64,000 nt of DNA from Falsiroseomonas algicola (GCF_011040385.1 NZ_JAAIKB010000003.1:310001-374000); one strand, 5' to 3'. Shown: positions 16,417 to 26,165, counted from the first letter of the stretch. Numbers and translations are program-made. The notes: generated by a model not told the origin, from the sequence alone.

Positions 16417-18987
16417 TCAAGCCGGGGAGGGTGCCGCCGGCAGGCGGATGCGGAAGACGGCGCCGCCGCCTTCGTTGCTGGCGGCGATGGTGCCGCCCAT
16501 GTGGTGCACGAGTCCCTGGCAGAGGGAGAGGCCGAGCCCGGTGCCGGCATCCTCCCCCTTGGTCGTGACGAAGGGCTGGAACAGCCGGGCCATCACGCGC
16601 TCGGGGATGCCGCCGGCATTGTCGGCGATGGTGATCAGCACGGCATCGCCTTCCTGCTCCGCCGTCACCGTCACCAGCCGCGGGCTGCCGGCCTGCCGCG
16701 ATGCCAGCGCATCCCGCGCATTGCCGATCAGGTTCACCAGCACCTGTTCCAGCGGCACGAGCTGGCCCAGCACCGCCGGCACGGGGTCGCCGATCTCCAC
16801 GCGCAGCGTCACGCCGGCATCGCGCAGCGTGCCTCCCAGCACCGCCAGCGCGCCGTCCAGCGCCGTGCTGACCGGCACCGGCACCATCGGCGCGTCCTCA
16901 TCAGCGCCCCGGGCGTAGCGGCGCAGGTGATCGACGACGGAAGCCGCGCGGGCGACGTAGCCCGAGATGCGGCCAAGCCGCGCGCGCACCGCCGCCAGGT
17001 CGCCCTTCTCCGCCGCCTGCTGCGTGTTGGACACCGCCAGGCCGATGGCCAGCAACGGCTGCTTCAGCTCATGCGCCAGGCCGCCCGAGACCTCCCCCAG
17101 CGAGGCGAGGCGCGCGCTGGTGATGGCGCGGGCCTTGGCCTCGCGCTCCGCCGTCACGTCCACGAGGTAGCCGACGAAGTCCAGCGCGCTGTCATCGGGC
17201 CGCGCCACCACGCGCGTGGTCATGCGGATGGTGAGCGTCGTGCCGTCGGGGCGGCGCAGCGTGAGGTCGGCGGACCAGCCACCCTCCCGCTTCATGGCCT
17301 CGATGCCCTCGAGCACGGTGTCGAAAGGGGAGAGCACGGCGGCAAGGCCGCCGGCGGAGGAAAGCGCCTGCTCGCTCCAGCCGGTCACCTGTTCCAGGCT
17401 GCCGCTGATGTAGTCCTCCCGGTAGCAGCCGCGGCCATGGCGCCAGGTGCAGGCGGCGCAGGTCCAGGCGCGGGCGCGGAACACGACCACCGGCGCCAGG
17501 GCGAGCGTGGCGTCCAGTTCCTCCCGTGCCGCCGCCGCGCTTTCCAGCGCCGAATGCTCGGCGCTGGCGTCGCGGAGGTAGCCGACGATCTCGCCCCCGC
17601 CATCGGGACGGCGGGACAGGCGCTCCATGCGCATCACCACATGGCGCCAGCTGCCATCGGGCTGGCGCAGGCGCCAATGGTGCTTGGCGCTGCCGTCGCG
17701 CAGGACGCGGCTCACCATCTCCTGCCGCGGCGGCGCATGCTCGTCGTAGAGGTAGGTCCAGTCCTCCACGTCATCCAAGGCGCCATCCGTCCAGCCCGTC
17801 ACGCCGCCGATGTCGCCGGCGCGGTAGGTGAGGCGGGAGGATCCGTCGGCGGCGACATCGCGCAGGAAGATCACGGCAGGCAGCCTGGCGTGCAGGCGCC
17901 GCAACTCCGCCTGCCCTGCCGCCAGGACGGCGACTTCCGTTGCCGCGTGGCGCGCGCGTTCCGCCACCAGCACCAGCACGGCGCAGAGGATGACCAGTCC
18001 GGTGAAGCCGATCGCTGCCAGATACGCCGTGCCTTCGAGCAGTCTCGCCGTCTGCAGCGTCTGCGACGCATCGACGGCGCCGATGGCGACCAGATTGGTG
18101 CCCGGCACCAGCCGGCCGACCGTCAGCCGGTCCGGTCCGCCCTGCACCACAGGGCCCTCTCGCCGGAAGATGCCGTCGCGCATCAGGACCTCGCGCATGG
18201 GGTCGCCGAGCACGGGCTGCCCGATGAGCGGAGCGGCGCGGTGGCTCCCCGCCAGCAACTCTCCCTCCAGCCGCACCAGCGCCGACAGGCTTCCGTCACG
18301 CTCGACGATGTTGGCCAGCAGGGGAGCGATGTCGGCCGGGCGCAGCAGCGCGATGGCGGCGCCGACGAACCCGCCATCGGCATCGGCCAGCCGCCAGGAT
18401 ACGGGAAGCAGGCGGTCGCGCCCGGGCGAGGGGCGGCCGAAGATCGGGCCGACCTGCCCATCCCGATGCCGGCGGAAATGATCGCGCTCACCGACCGAGA
18501 AGCCGGCATGGCCGCCAGCCGAGTGCCAGAGCACGTCACCCTTGGCATCGACGATGCCGAACTGGGCGATGCCGAGTTCCGCATTGTCCAGGATGGCGCG
18601 GATCGTCGTCTCCACATCGGCCCGCCGGCCAGCGTCGCCCGGCTGCGAATAGGTGAGCCAGCGCTGCGCCTGGTTGCGCAGCATGCCGCTGATGACGATG
18701 GTCTTGCGGGCGAACTGCTCCGTGGCGAGCGCTTCCGCGCCAGCCCGTTCGAAGCCGGCCTCGACCGCGGTCCGGCCTGTCTGGCTGGCGACGGTGAGCG
18801 CGAGGGCCCAGGCGCCGACGACGCTCAGGCTCAGCAGCGCCAGGGTGCTGAGACGGCTCAACCGCCCAAGCAAGCCCGCGGGCGACAGCAGCGCCAGACG
18901 GATGGCCTCGCGCAACGGGGTGCCGCCGAGTGCGGCCGTGATCGGCAAGGGCGTCTTCCTGGCGTCGGGCCCGCGGGCCTTAGGCAT
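16417..18987 (-). CDS. Membrane sensor histidine kinase with Cache and two PAS domains
   Basis: 856 aa. TM1 (about 46-66), a periplasmic Cache-like domain (about 70-300, with DVLWHSAGGH and PVSWRLAD), TM2 (about 321-343), PAS1 (about 365-480), PAS2 (about 495-615), then HisKA with His639 in GGLAHELKQPL, and HATPase with N757 (NLIGNARDA), DNAGG and GTGLGLS (815-821). It is a complete kinase. PAS2 contains a cysteine set C510, C513 and C521 (CAAC-x7-C). No response regulator is next to it. A DUF2161 gene follows, and the two aerotaxis genes lie upstream on the same strand, 115 bp away. Confidence 0.92.
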   Translation of the reverse strand: MPKARGPDARKTPLPITAALGGTPLREAIRLALLSPAGLLGRLSRLSTLALLSLSVVGAWALALTVASQTGRTAVEAGFERAGAEALATEQFARKTIVISGMLRNQAQRWLTYSQPGDAGRRADVETTIRAILDNAELGIAQFGIVDAKGDVLWHSAGGHAGFSVGERDHFRRHRDGQVGPIFGRPSPGRDRLLPVSWRLADADGGFVGAAIALLRPADIAPLLANIVERDGSLSALVRLEGELLAGSHRAAPLIGQPVLGDPMREVLMRDGIFRREGPVVQGGPDRLTVGRLVPGTNLVAIGAVDASQTLQTARLLEGTAYLAAIGFTGLVILCAVLVLVAERARHAATEVAVLAAGQAELRRLHARLPAVIFLRDVAADGSSRLTYRAGDIGGVTGWTDGALDDVEDWTYLYDEHAPPRQEMVSRVLRDGSAKHHWRLRQPDGSWRHVVMRMERLSRRPDGGGEIVGYLRDASAEHSALESAAAAREELDATLALAPVVVFRARAWTCAACTWRHGRGCYREDYISGSLEQVTGWSEQALSSAGGLAAVLSPFDTVLEGIEAMKREGGWSADLTLRRPDGTTLTIRMTTRVVARPDDSALDFVGYLVDVTAEREAKARAITSARLASLGEVSGGLAHELKQPLLAIGLAVSNTQQAAEKGDLAAVRARLGRISGYVARAASVVDHLRRYARGADEDAPMVPVPVSTALDGALAVLGGTLRDAGVTLRVEIGDPVPAVLGQLVPLEQVLVNLIGNARDALASRQAGSPRLVTVTAEQEGDAVLITIADNAGGIPERVMARLFQPFVTTKGEDAGTGLGLSLCQGLVHHMGGTIAASNEGGGAVFRIRLPAAPSPA

Positions 18988-19101
18988 TTCGGGGGGAGGC
19001 GAGGCGGGGCGAGCGCGGGGGGGCCGTCGCCGCTCGGCACCGTGTAGCCGCCCCGGCAGTTCAACACTTAGTTTATTTCGTGAAATCTGCGCAATGCATG
19101 G

Positions 19102-20427
19102 TCAGGCCGCCCTTGCCTTTTGCAGGAAGGTTCCAACCCCGCTGCGCAGGCGTTCCGCCTGCTCGGCCAGCCCCTGCGAGGCCGCCAGCACGTCCCGCGC
19201 CGCGCGGCCAGTGGTGGCGGCCGCCTCGCCCACACCCTCGACGCTCGTGGCCGCGGTGGCGCCGCCGGCGGCCACGCCCTGGACGCTGCGCGCGATCTCC
19301 TGCGTCGCCGCGCCCTGCTCCTCCACCGCGGCCGCGATGGCGCTGGCCACCTCGTCCGTCTGGTGCACGGCGGCGCTGATGCTGCGCAGCGCATCCACGG
19401 AACCCTGCGTCGCCGCCTGCATCTCCGCGATCTGGCGCCCGATGTCGTCGGTGGCGCGCGCGGTCTGGGCGGCCAGCGCCTTCACCTCGCTGGCCACGAC
19501 GGAGAAGCCCTTGCCGGCCTCCCCGGCGCGGGCGGCCTCGATCGTCGCGTTCAGCGCCAGCAGGTTGGTCTGGCCGGCGATGTCGGCGATCATCCGCACC
19601 ACCTCGTTGACCCGCGCCGCCGCGGCCGACAGGCCCGTGACGCTGGCATCGGTGCGGCGCGCCTCCTCCACCGCCTTGCGCGCGATGGTGGAAGCGCGCG
19701 TCACCTGGCGGCTGATCTCGCTGACCGAGGCCGAGAGTTCCTCCGCCGCCGCCGCGACCGCATTGGTCTCCGCGGCGGTGCTGCCGATGGCGGAGGCCGC
19801 CGTGGCGGCTTCCTCCGCGCTGCGGGCCGCGCCGGAGGACAGGGATTCCGCATTGTTGCGCATGGACGCCGCGGCGCTGGCGACTTCGGAGACGACCTCG
19901 CCAACCTCCGACTCGAACTGCGTGGCGAAGTCGGCGAAGGCGCGCGCCTTGGCTTCCATCGCCGCGCCGCCGGCATTGATGTCCGCGGCCGCGGCGGCGA
20001 AGGCGCCGGGCAGGCCGCGCAGCAGCACCTTGCGGTGATGCGCACCCTGGCTCGCGGCCTTCATCGATCCGCCGGCTTCCCGCACGAAGGCGTCGGTGAT
20101 GTCGAGCAGGTGGTTCACGCCCCGCTGCAGGCGGCCGAGGGGGCCGGCCGGCGGCACGCCGATGATCCGCGCCTCCAGGTCGCCGCGGGAGGCGGCGGTG
20201 GCGACGCGGGCGATCTCGGCCATGCCGGCTTCCTCCCGCCGCAGGCGCCAGGCGGCGGCGCCAAGCGGGGCGAGCACCAGGGCGGCGGCGACCACGGTGC
20301 CGAGCGGCCCCGGCGGGGTGGCGACCAGCCCCCAGGCGGCTTCGCCCAGCGTGATGGCGCCCGCGACGCCGATCAGCGCCATGGGCGGCAGGAAGCGGCG
20401 GTCAGACGGAGAAGGCGAACTGCTCAT
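19102..20427 (-). CDS. Methyl-accepting chemotaxis protein without a periplasmic sensor
   Basis: 441 aa. Two hydrophobic segments (about 15-33 and 40-60) with almost no periplasmic loop, then a HAMP-like stretch and a full signalling domain with the CheA/CheW tip [20 protein letters not shown] and [11 protein letters not shown]. It therefore needs input from elsewhere. The gene overlaps the upstream Aer-type PAS gene by 26 bp and has AGGAGG before its ATG, so the two should be made together. It ends in a Lys/Ala tail with no pentapeptide for CheR/CheB docking. Confidence 0.9.
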   Translation of the reverse strand: MSSSPSPSDRRFLPPMALIGVAGAITLGEAAWGLVATPPGPLGTVVAAALVLAPLGAAAWRLRREEAGMAEIARVATAASRGDLEARIIGVPPAGPLGRLQRGVNHLLDITDAFVREAGGSMKAASQGAHHRKVLLRGLPGAFAAAAADINAGGAAMEAKARAFADFATQFESEVGEVVSEVASAAASMRNNAESLSSGAARSAEEAATAASAIGSTAAETNAVAAAAEELSASVSEISRQVTRASTIARKAVEEARRTDASVTGLSAAAARVNEVVRMIADIAGQTNLLALNATIEAARAGEAGKGFSVVASEVKALAAQTARATDDIGRQIAEMQAATQGSVDALRSISAAVHQTDEVASAIAAAVEEQGAATQEIARSVQGVAAGGATAATSVEGVGEAAATTGRAARDVLAASQGLAEQAERLRSGVGTFLQKARAA

Positions 20428-20926
20428 AGCTGAGCCTCCTTTCGGCGAGGAAGGCGGCCAGCAACTCGGCGCCCTGGCGCTGGCCGGCCTTGCGGTCGGC
20501 TTGTGCATGCTCCGCCGCCAGCAGGCGCTGGTAGAGCGGCTCGATGCGCGCGATCTGCGCAGCGTCGGGCTTGCGGCGGTTGGAATGGAAGCCGGTGATG
20601 GCGCCGCCGGCGTCGCGGCTCGGCGTCACATGCGCGAAGACCCAGTAGTGGTCGCCGTTAGAGGCCATGTTCTTGACGTAGCCGAAGAACTCGCCGCCCG
20701 CGGCGATCGTCTTCCACATCATCTCGAAGATGCAGCGCGGCATGTCGGGGTGACGGACGATGCTGTGGGGCTGGCCCAGCACGCTAGCCAGCGACATGCG
20801 GGAAACCGACAGGAACACCTCGTTCGCGTAGAGGATCCGACCCTTCGGATCCGTCTTCGTGACGATGATCTCGTCTTCGGCGAAAGGGCTTGCACGCCCC
20901 GTTGGCGTCGTTTTGTGGTTGGCCAT
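20402..20926 (-). CDS. Aer-type PAS redox sensor protein
   Basis: 174 aa. The PAS domain (about 20-125) carries the Aer pattern: [49 protein letters not shown] and [12 protein letters not shown], as in FAD-binding aerotaxis sensors. After it comes a charged helical tail (about 130-170) but no membrane or signalling domain. The downstream MCP has the missing parts, so the pair looks like an Aer receptor split into two proteins. Start chosen at MANHKTTP, which has GCAGGAGGG ahead of it. Confidence 0.85.
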   Translation of the reverse strand: MANHKTTPTGRASPFAEDEIIVTKTDPKGRILYANEVFLSVSRMSLASVLGQPHSIVRHPDMPRCIFEMMWKTIAAGGEFFGYVKNMASNGDHYWVFAHVTPSRDAGGAITGFHSNRRKPDAAQIARIEPLYQRLLAAEHAQADRKAGQRQGAELLAAFLAERRLSYEQFAFSV

Positions 20927-21052
20927 TCGGCCCTCCTGCAACCTGGCGGCCTGTTTGACCGCCAGAGCAGAAGCTACGGGCGAAATGCTAACGGGTTACG
21001 ACCGCGTGACTATCAAGGGGGCACGGCGAACAAGTTTTGGTCATCGCGCGAT

Positions 21053-21652
21053 TCACGCCGGGGGCGGGGCGGTGCGGGCCATGGCTGGCAGGCGGGAGAC
21101 GCGGGCGTACCAGGCCTCCAGCGTCGGATGCCCCGGCCGCCAGGGTTCGTTGGCATAGCGGAAATCGAGGTAGCCGAGCGCGCAGGCGATGGTGATCTCC
21201 CCGATCGTCGTCAGGGCGCCGAGCGTGCCGGCCTCGGCTTCCAGCGCATCGACGGCGCGGGCCACCTTCCCCTGCTGCAGCTCGATGTAGCTTCGCCTTC
21301 CCTCATCCTGCGGCAGCGCGATCTCCCGCCGCCGGGGCTGGGAGGCATCGAGGATGCCATCGCCCAGCGCCTGCTGACGCAGCGCGTTCCAGCGCGCGGG
21401 GCCGGCGGGCGGGAAGAGCGGCGGCGCCGTGCCGATGCTGTCGAGGTATTCGCAGATGACCGGGCTGTCGAACAGCGCGACGCCGTCATCCGTCACCAGC
21501 GTCGGCACCTTCGACAGCGGGTTGAGGCGCGGCAGCGCCGGGTCCTTGCCCGCCTCCAGCCAGGGCTCGATCAGATGCTCGATCCCGCGCTGGATGGCGC
21601 AGGCGCGCGCCTTGCGGACATAGGGGCTGTTGGGGGAGATGGTGAGCTTCAT
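21053..21652 (-). CDS. Glutathione S-transferase family protein
   Basis: 199 aa. An N-terminal thioredoxin-fold domain (about 1-75: MKLTISPNSPYVRKARACA, NPLSKVPTLV, FDSPVICEYLD) is followed by the all-helical domain. The cis-Pro VPT and the D-S-P glutathione-binding block are intact; Ser9/Ser-Pro at SPYVRK is the likely activating site. It conjugates or reduces small electrophiles in the cytoplasm. Monocistronic on the minus strand; the 126 bp to the aerotaxis genes hold nothing recognised. Confidence 0.88.
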   Translation of the reverse strand: MKLTISPNSPYVRKARACAIQRGIEHLIEPWLEAGKDPALPRLNPLSKVPTLVTDDGVALFDSPVICEYLDSIGTAPPLFPPAGPARWNALRQQALGDGILDASQPRRREIALPQDEGRRSYIELQQGKVARAVDALEAEAGTLGALTTIGEITIACALGYLDFRYANEPWRPGHPTLEAWYARVSRLPAMARTAPPPA

Positions 21653-21729
21653 GACGGGCCGCGTCCTCCTTGGTCGCGGCCAGTCTTGTCCCGCCCGGGG
21701 CGCCCGGCAATCCGGGGGCAGTCCGGGGG

Positions 21730-22941
21730 TCAGCAGCCCGCCAGGCGCCGCCCGTGGTCGCGCATGCGGGCCTCCGCCGGCGCCAGCGACAGCAACTCCC
21801 AGCACCAGCGGTCGACGTAGTTCGCCGAGAGGTAGCCGTAGCCCTGGCGGCCGACCGGTGGCAGGCCGTCCTGGATGTCGGTGTGCGGGAACTCGGCGAA
21901 GCGCGCGCCCCAGCTGTTGCGGAACAGGAAGTAGCCGCCCCGGCGTTCCCGCGCATGCGGCAGGAAGCCCAGGATGCAGACGGCGTGGCCGCCATCCTCC
22001 ACCGCGCCCGGCACCGGGTCCGGCACCTTGCCGTAGAGCAGCGCGCTGCGGGACCGCCAGTTGTTCTCGCCCGGCGCCGCCGCGGCGTCCCGCATCATCG
22101 GGAGGGCGATCGCGGTGGCGCGGCCCTGGCGCAGCAGCGCCAGCAGGCGCGCCGCCGTGCCGGGGCCCTGCGAATCCTCGGGCTCGTCATCATAGATCAC
22201 CGGGTCGGTCCAGCGATCCTTGTAGGCCTTGGCCTGCACGGCGGGGGAGGGCGTCGCCCCGGTGGCCCAGGCGGGGTCGGGCAGCGCGGCGATGTAGGGC
22301 TGGTCGGCCTCCGCGCAGATGCCGGCCAGGGACAGCGCCTCCATCGCCTGGCGCAGCTTGTGATGCTCCGGCTCCGCCTGGCCGGAGGGGCTGCGCTCCT
22401 TCATTGCCCAGAACAGGTACTGCTCCGACAGGTCAGGATCATCGTCGCCGTCCAGGTGGTGCGGATGTTCCAGCATGGCGGTGACGGCGAAGGGGATGCA
22501 GGTGGGGCGGCGGCCCTGTTCGCGCAGACGCCACCGGGCCTCGCCCAGCAGCGTGATGGCGGGGCCGTCCAGGCGGGGCCTGTCCCGCGGAGGCGCGGGG
22601 CGGCGATTGGCGTTTTCGGTCATGGCAGCGGCCTTCGCGGGCGTGGTGTTCAGGGGGATGGGCGGGACGGCACCCGGCACCGCCGCGAGCAGGCGGCGCC
22701 GCAGCGCGGCCAGGGCCCGGATCTCCCGCGGCTCGGACTGCGCCGCGGCCGCGTGCAGGATGGCCGCGCGGCGTTCGGCGCTGCCCTCGAGCAGCGAGGG
22801 GTTGGATTCGATGCGGCAATGCAGCGTGCGGGGGCTGCAGGCGCCGGCTTCCGCCAGGCGCTGTGCCTCCCCCCGGCTGAGGCCGATCCGCGCGGCGAGG
22901 CGCAGGTAGTCGGCCGTGGCGTAGCGGCCGGTGCCGGACAT
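21730..22941 (-). CDS. Papain-like (C1 family) cysteine protease
   Basis: 403 aa. All papain landmarks are present: oxyanion Gln142 six residues before the nucleophile Cys148 (EQGRRPTCIPFA), His319 in GGHAVCILGF and Asn342 in FRNSWG. The N-terminal 125 residues are an Ala/Arg-rich helical region of no known type (possible propeptide or targeting domain), and no signal peptide is visible, so it may act in the cytoplasm. The ATG at 22941 lies 4 bp past the PAP2 stop: last gene of a SARP-PAP2-protease minus-strand series. The substrate is unknown; some bacterial C1 enzymes of this kind process peptides or effectors. Confidence 0.85.
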   Translation of the reverse strand: MSGTGRYATADYLRLAARIGLSRGEAQRLAEAGACSPRTLHCRIESNPSLLEGSAERRAAILHAAAAQSEPREIRALAALRRRLLAAVPGAVPPIPLNTTPAKAAAMTENANRRPAPPRDRPRLDGPAITLLGEARWRLREQGRRPTCIPFAVTAMLEHPHHLDGDDDPDLSEQYLFWAMKERSPSGQAEPEHHKLRQAMEALSLAGICAEADQPYIAALPDPAWATGATPSPAVQAKAYKDRWTDPVIYDDEPEDSQGPGTAARLLALLRQGRATAIALPMMRDAAAAPGENNWRSRSALLYGKVPDPVPGAVEDGGHAVCILGFLPHARERRGGYFLFRNSWGARFAEFPHTDIQDGLPPVGRQGYGYLSANYVDRWCWELLSLAPAEARMRDHGRRLAGC

Positions 22942-22945
22942 GGCC

Positions 22946-23863
22946 TCAGCCCCCCGCCGGTGGCTTGGGCGCCGGCCCGGCGCTGACGCCACCCCATTCC
23001 GCCTGGGCCGCGGCCAGCGGCGTGGGCTCCCCGGCCCAGATCTCGGAGTCCAGCACCGGGCGCAGCCTGCGCCAGATGCTCGGCCCCTTGCCCTGCACGC
23101 CGTGCACGAGCCGTTCGCTGGCTTCCGAATCGCTCGGGAAATGCACGCCGGCGATGTGGCGGTTGACGGCCAGGCGCTGCGCCAGCGTGCGGCAGGCTGG
23201 CGCCATGGCCGGGCAGGCCTCCGCCAGCGTGAGGCCGATGAGGTGGGCGTGCAGCGCGTGGCCGCTGGGGTAGGAGGGGTGCGGCGGCACCGGGATGGGC
23301 GGCATCAGCGCCGGATAGACCTGCGGCGGGCGCGGCCGGTTGTAGACCGACTTCCAGTGCATGCAGACCATATGCGCCACCGCCATGGCCGCCGACATCA
23401 GCGTCCAGGTCGCGGGATGGGATTGCGGCGTCATGCTGAAGAGCTGCGCCCAGTAGCGCGCGGGCTCCCCGGACTGGGCGACGAGTTCGTCCATCCGGTC
23501 TTCCCGCATGTAGACCAGGTTCAGCAGCGCGGCGATGTCCTGTTCCAGCGCCTTCTGGCTGTTGTCGGGCGGGGACAGGGCCACCTTCTCCCAGCCGCTG
23601 CGGGCGAAGGCGGCGAGGATCGGCATGGCGCGGAGCGTCGGGTCCCAATGGCCGGGCCGCCAGGCGGCGCCCAGGATCAAGGGCAGCTTGCCGGTGACCT
23701 CGGCCTGGGACAGCTGGTCGTCGTCCGGCGTGGAGGGGCCTTCCAGAGCACCGTCGATCGGCAGCCCGCCGCCGCCGCCCGGGCCTTCCGGCCGCATGCC
23801 GCCATCGCGCGCGCCAACCCGCCCGCCAGGGGACATGCCCCCGTCGCCACTTGATCTCTTCAT
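22946..23863 (-). CDS. PAP2-superfamily phosphatase / vanadium-haloperoxidase-like protein
   Basis: 305 aa. The three phosphate/vanadate-pocket motifs are in order: K171-x4-R176-P-R178 (KSVYNRPRP), P199-S-G-H202 (YPSGHALHA) and R235-x5-H241 with D245 (NRHIAGVHFPSD). Soluble class A phosphatases and vanadium haloperoxidases share this pocket; there is no obvious membrane segment, unlike lipid phosphatases. The N-terminal 45 residues are Gly-rich and disordered, with no clear signal peptide. Downstream of the SARP regulator (66 bp gap) and immediately before the protease gene. Phosphatase or peroxidase activity cannot be decided from the motifs. Confidence 0.85.
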   Translation of the reverse strand: MKRSSGDGGMSPGGRVGARDGGMRPEGPGGGGGLPIDGALEGPSTPDDDQLSQAEVTGKLPLILGAAWRPGHWDPTLRAMPILAAFARSGWEKVALSPPDNSQKALEQDIAALLNLVYMREDRMDELVAQSGEPARYWAQLFSMTPQSHPATWTLMSAAMAVAHMVCMHWKSVYNRPRPPQVYPALMPPIPVPPHPSYPSGHALHAHLIGLTLAEACPAMAPACRTLAQRLAVNRHIAGVHFPSDSEASERLVHGVQGKGPSIWRRLRPVLDSEIWAGEPTPLAAAQAEWGGVSAGPAPKPPAGG

Positions 23864-23929
23864 ATCCGTGATCCTCGAAGGGCCTGCCTCGCGGCAGGAT
23901 GGTCAGGTCCCGGCCATCCGGGTGGATGG

Positions 23930-26011
23930 CTAGGGTGGGAAGCCCGCCAGCAGCAGCTGGCGTTCGTAGGTCTCTCGTCGTCCCAGGTCGCTGAAGGGGT
24001 GCTGGGCCAGGCTGGCGCGGACGCGGTAGCCGGGCTGCTGCGCCAGCGCGTCGCGCGCCAGCATCCGCGCCGCCTCCACCTCTCCCTGCGCGGCGAGGGA
24101 GGCGGCGGTGACGCGGAGGTTGGAGAGGTAGCGTGGGTTGAGCGCCAGCGACCGCCTTCCATGTTCGACGGCGGTGGCGAAATCCCCGGCCACGTAATGG
24201 GCGATGGCGAGGAAGTGGAAGGTCCGGAACAGGAAGGGGTCGTCGGGGGCCAGCGACAGCGCGCGTTCCGCGCGGCGCACCGCTTCCGCGCCATCGCCGA
24301 GATAGGCGTAGGTCGGGCTGCTCTGCAGCCAGGCCGTCGCGTCGTTCGGCGCCAGGTCCAGCGCGCGGGACAGCAGGCGCAGCGCCTCGTCATAGCGGCG
24401 GTGGCGGGTGGTGCGGTTGTGGCCGAGCAGCGACAGCGCCCGAGCATTCTGCGGATCCGCCGCGATGGCGCGCGCCACGGCGGTGTCCATCGCGGCGGTG
24501 TCGCCCGCCACGTCCTTCGACCAGCGCTGCCCGACCCAGAGGCTGAGCCAGGCGGCCTGCGTCGCATGCGCCATGGCGTAGCGGCCATCCATCGCGATGG
24601 CGCGCCGCAGCAGCGCACCCGCCTGCTCGAAGGATCTCTCCTCCAGCGCCGCCATCATGTGGCGGGCCTGGAGGACTAGGTGGTAGGCGCCGATGGCCCC
24701 GGGCGGGCGGCGGGCGGCCTCCCCCAGCTCGATCTCCTGCACCCGGGGCGCGAGGGTATTGGCGACGCTGGCGGCGATGGCGTCCTGCGCGGCGAAGAGC
24801 CCGGCATCGGTCGCGTCGAAGGCGCGCGCCCAGACCACCGTGCCGCCTTCCACCGCCGTCAGCTGGACATTGAGGCGCAGCGCCTCCCCCGCCCGGCGCA
24901 CGGTGCCGGAGACGACGTAGCGCGCACCGAGCGCGGCGCCGGCGGCGGGCGCGTCGATGCCGGCCTCCGCATCCTCCGGCCGCCGGCCCGCGATGACCAC
25001 GGGCTCCCGCATCGCGGCGAGGGAGCAGATCACCTCCTCCACCATCCCCTCCGCGAACCAGCGGGGGACGGGGTCGGCGCCGATGGCGCGGAAGGGCAGC
25101 ACGGCCACGCGCGGCACGTCGTCCGACCAGGCGGAGCCGGCGGCGGCGGCACGGGCGGCGGCCGGGGCGCGCCAGGCGGTCTCCGCCTGGCCCTCCACCA
25201 GACCCTGCTTGATCTCCACCGCCAGCGCCTGGGTGGCGGCGGAGGGTTCCATGTCCAGCTCGCTGCCGAGATGCTCGTAGAGCGCCCCGTAGTGGCGCAG
25301 CGCGACGCCGAGCTCCCCATCCTCCGCCGCCAGGCGCATGGCGACCCGGCAGGCCGCTTCATGGGTGGGGTCGAGCCGCAGCGCCGCTTCCGCCATCTGC
25401 CGGCGAACGGCGCGGGGATGGGCCGCATCGCCATAGGCCGCTTCCAGCGCATGCAGCACCTGCGCCAGCGCCGTGCGGCGGCGTGCCTGCAGCCATTCCG
25501 CGAAGAGGGGGCTCAGATCCTCGTAGCCCGCCAGCATCTGGTCGATGCAGCCGGGCTGGCTGCGCAGCAGGTCCGGCAGCTCACCGGCGCCGATGGCGTG
25601 CAGCGCGCGGTCGAGGTCGAGCGCGAAGGCGCCGGGGGCAAGGCCCACCTCGTCCCGCCCCGCGGCCAGGGCGTCGCAGCCGCGCTTCTCCAGCGCCTCC
25701 CGCAGCTCGAACAGCGTCTGGCGGAGCGAATTGCGGGCCTGGCGTTCGGCGACGTCGGGCCAGAAGAGGCCGGAGAGCCGGTCCCGCGGCACCGCGGCCG
25801 TGCCGGCTTCCAGCGCCAGGAAGGCCAGCATCGCCCGCGCCTTGCGCCCCGCCAGCGGCAGCGGCCCGCCGGCGAAGCCCAGCGTCAGCCCGCCGAGGCA
25901 GCCGATCGCCAGGATCGGGCGCGGGGTGGGCTCGGCCGGGGCGGCGCTGGCGGTGATCGCCAGCGGGCTCATGCTCGTCATGACCATTCCGGTGGGCGCG
26001 GTTTCGGGCAT
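23930..26011 (-). CDS. SARP/BTAD winged-helix regulator with TolB-like and TPR domains
   Basis: 693 aa. An OmpR-like winged helix (about 36-130, with RKARAMLAFLALEAG and RNSLRQTLFELREAL) and a bacterial transcriptional activation domain (about 130-275, ALRLDPTHEAACRVAMRLAAEDG, SELDMEPSAAT) define the SARP architecture. A TolB-like segment (about 300-425, VAVLPFRAIGADP) and TPR repeats (about 440-690) follow. No ATPase domain is present. SARP proteins activate by binding direct repeats in front of target promoters; five 11-bp repeats lie in the divergent gap with the AOS-like gene. The ATG at 26011 is the first of three close candidates (others at MVMTS and MTSMS). The signal sensed by the TPR part is unknown. 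Confidence 0.87.
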   Translation of the reverse strand: MPETAPTGMVMTSMSPLAITASAAPAEPTPRPILAIGCLGGLTLGFAGGPLPLAGRKARAMLAFLALEAGTAAVPRDRLSGLFWPDVAERQARNSLRQTLFELREALEKRGCDALAAGRDEVGLAPGAFALDLDRALHAIGAGELPDLLRSQPGCIDQMLAGYEDLSPLFAEWLQARRRTALAQVLHALEAAYGDAAHPRAVRRQMAEAALRLDPTHEAACRVAMRLAAEDGELGVALRHYGALYEHLGSELDMEPSAATQALAVEIKQGLVEGQAETAWRAPAAARAAAAGSAWSDDVPRVAVLPFRAIGADPVPRWFAEGMVEEVICSLAAMREPVVIAGRRPEDAEAGIDAPAAGAALGARYVVSGTVRRAGEALRLNVQLTAVEGGTVVWARAFDATDAGLFAAQDAIAASVANTLAPRVQEIELGEAARRPPGAIGAYHLVLQARHMMAALEERSFEQAGALLRRAIAMDGRYAMAHATQAAWLSLWVGQRWSKDVAGDTAAMDTAVARAIAADPQNARALSLLGHNRTTRHRRYDEALRLLSRALDLAPNDATAWLQSSPTYAYLGDGAEAVRRAERALSLAPDDPFLFRTFHFLAIAHYVAGDFATAVEHGRRSLALNPRYLSNLRVTAASLAAQGEVEAARMLARDALAQQPGYRVRASLAQHPFSDLGRRETYERQLLLAGFPP

Positions 26012-26079
26012 TGCGGGGCGGCGGCTTCGGGGCGGTGGATATCGCCCTGCAACAATCCACCACGCGTCGCGCCCCCCTG

Positions 26080-26134
26080 GCAACGTGGCGGTAAGGCGCC
26101 GTTAACGCCCGTCTAACGTTCGGCGAACGCCGCC
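26080..26134 (+). promoter_or_regulatory. Five 11-bp direct repeats, probable SARP operator
   Basis: Consecutive 11-mers starting at 26080, 26091, 26102, 26113 and 26124: GCAACGTGGCG, GTAAGGCGCCG, TTAACGCCCGT, CTAACGTTCGG, CGAACGCCGCC. The shared core is AACG (AAGG once) at an exact one-turn period. Known SARP activators bind short direct repeats spaced 11 bp apart. The array ends 32 bp before the AOS-like ATG and lies 69-123 bp upstream of the regulator's own start, so it can serve both directions. Confidence 0.6.
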
Positions 26135-26165
26135 CATGCATGGTGTTCCCATGAGGAGAACCGCC

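Noticed and set aside
26080-26134. A CRISPR array
   Set aside because: The repeats are 11 bp with no unique spacers and no cas genes; the operator reading fits better.
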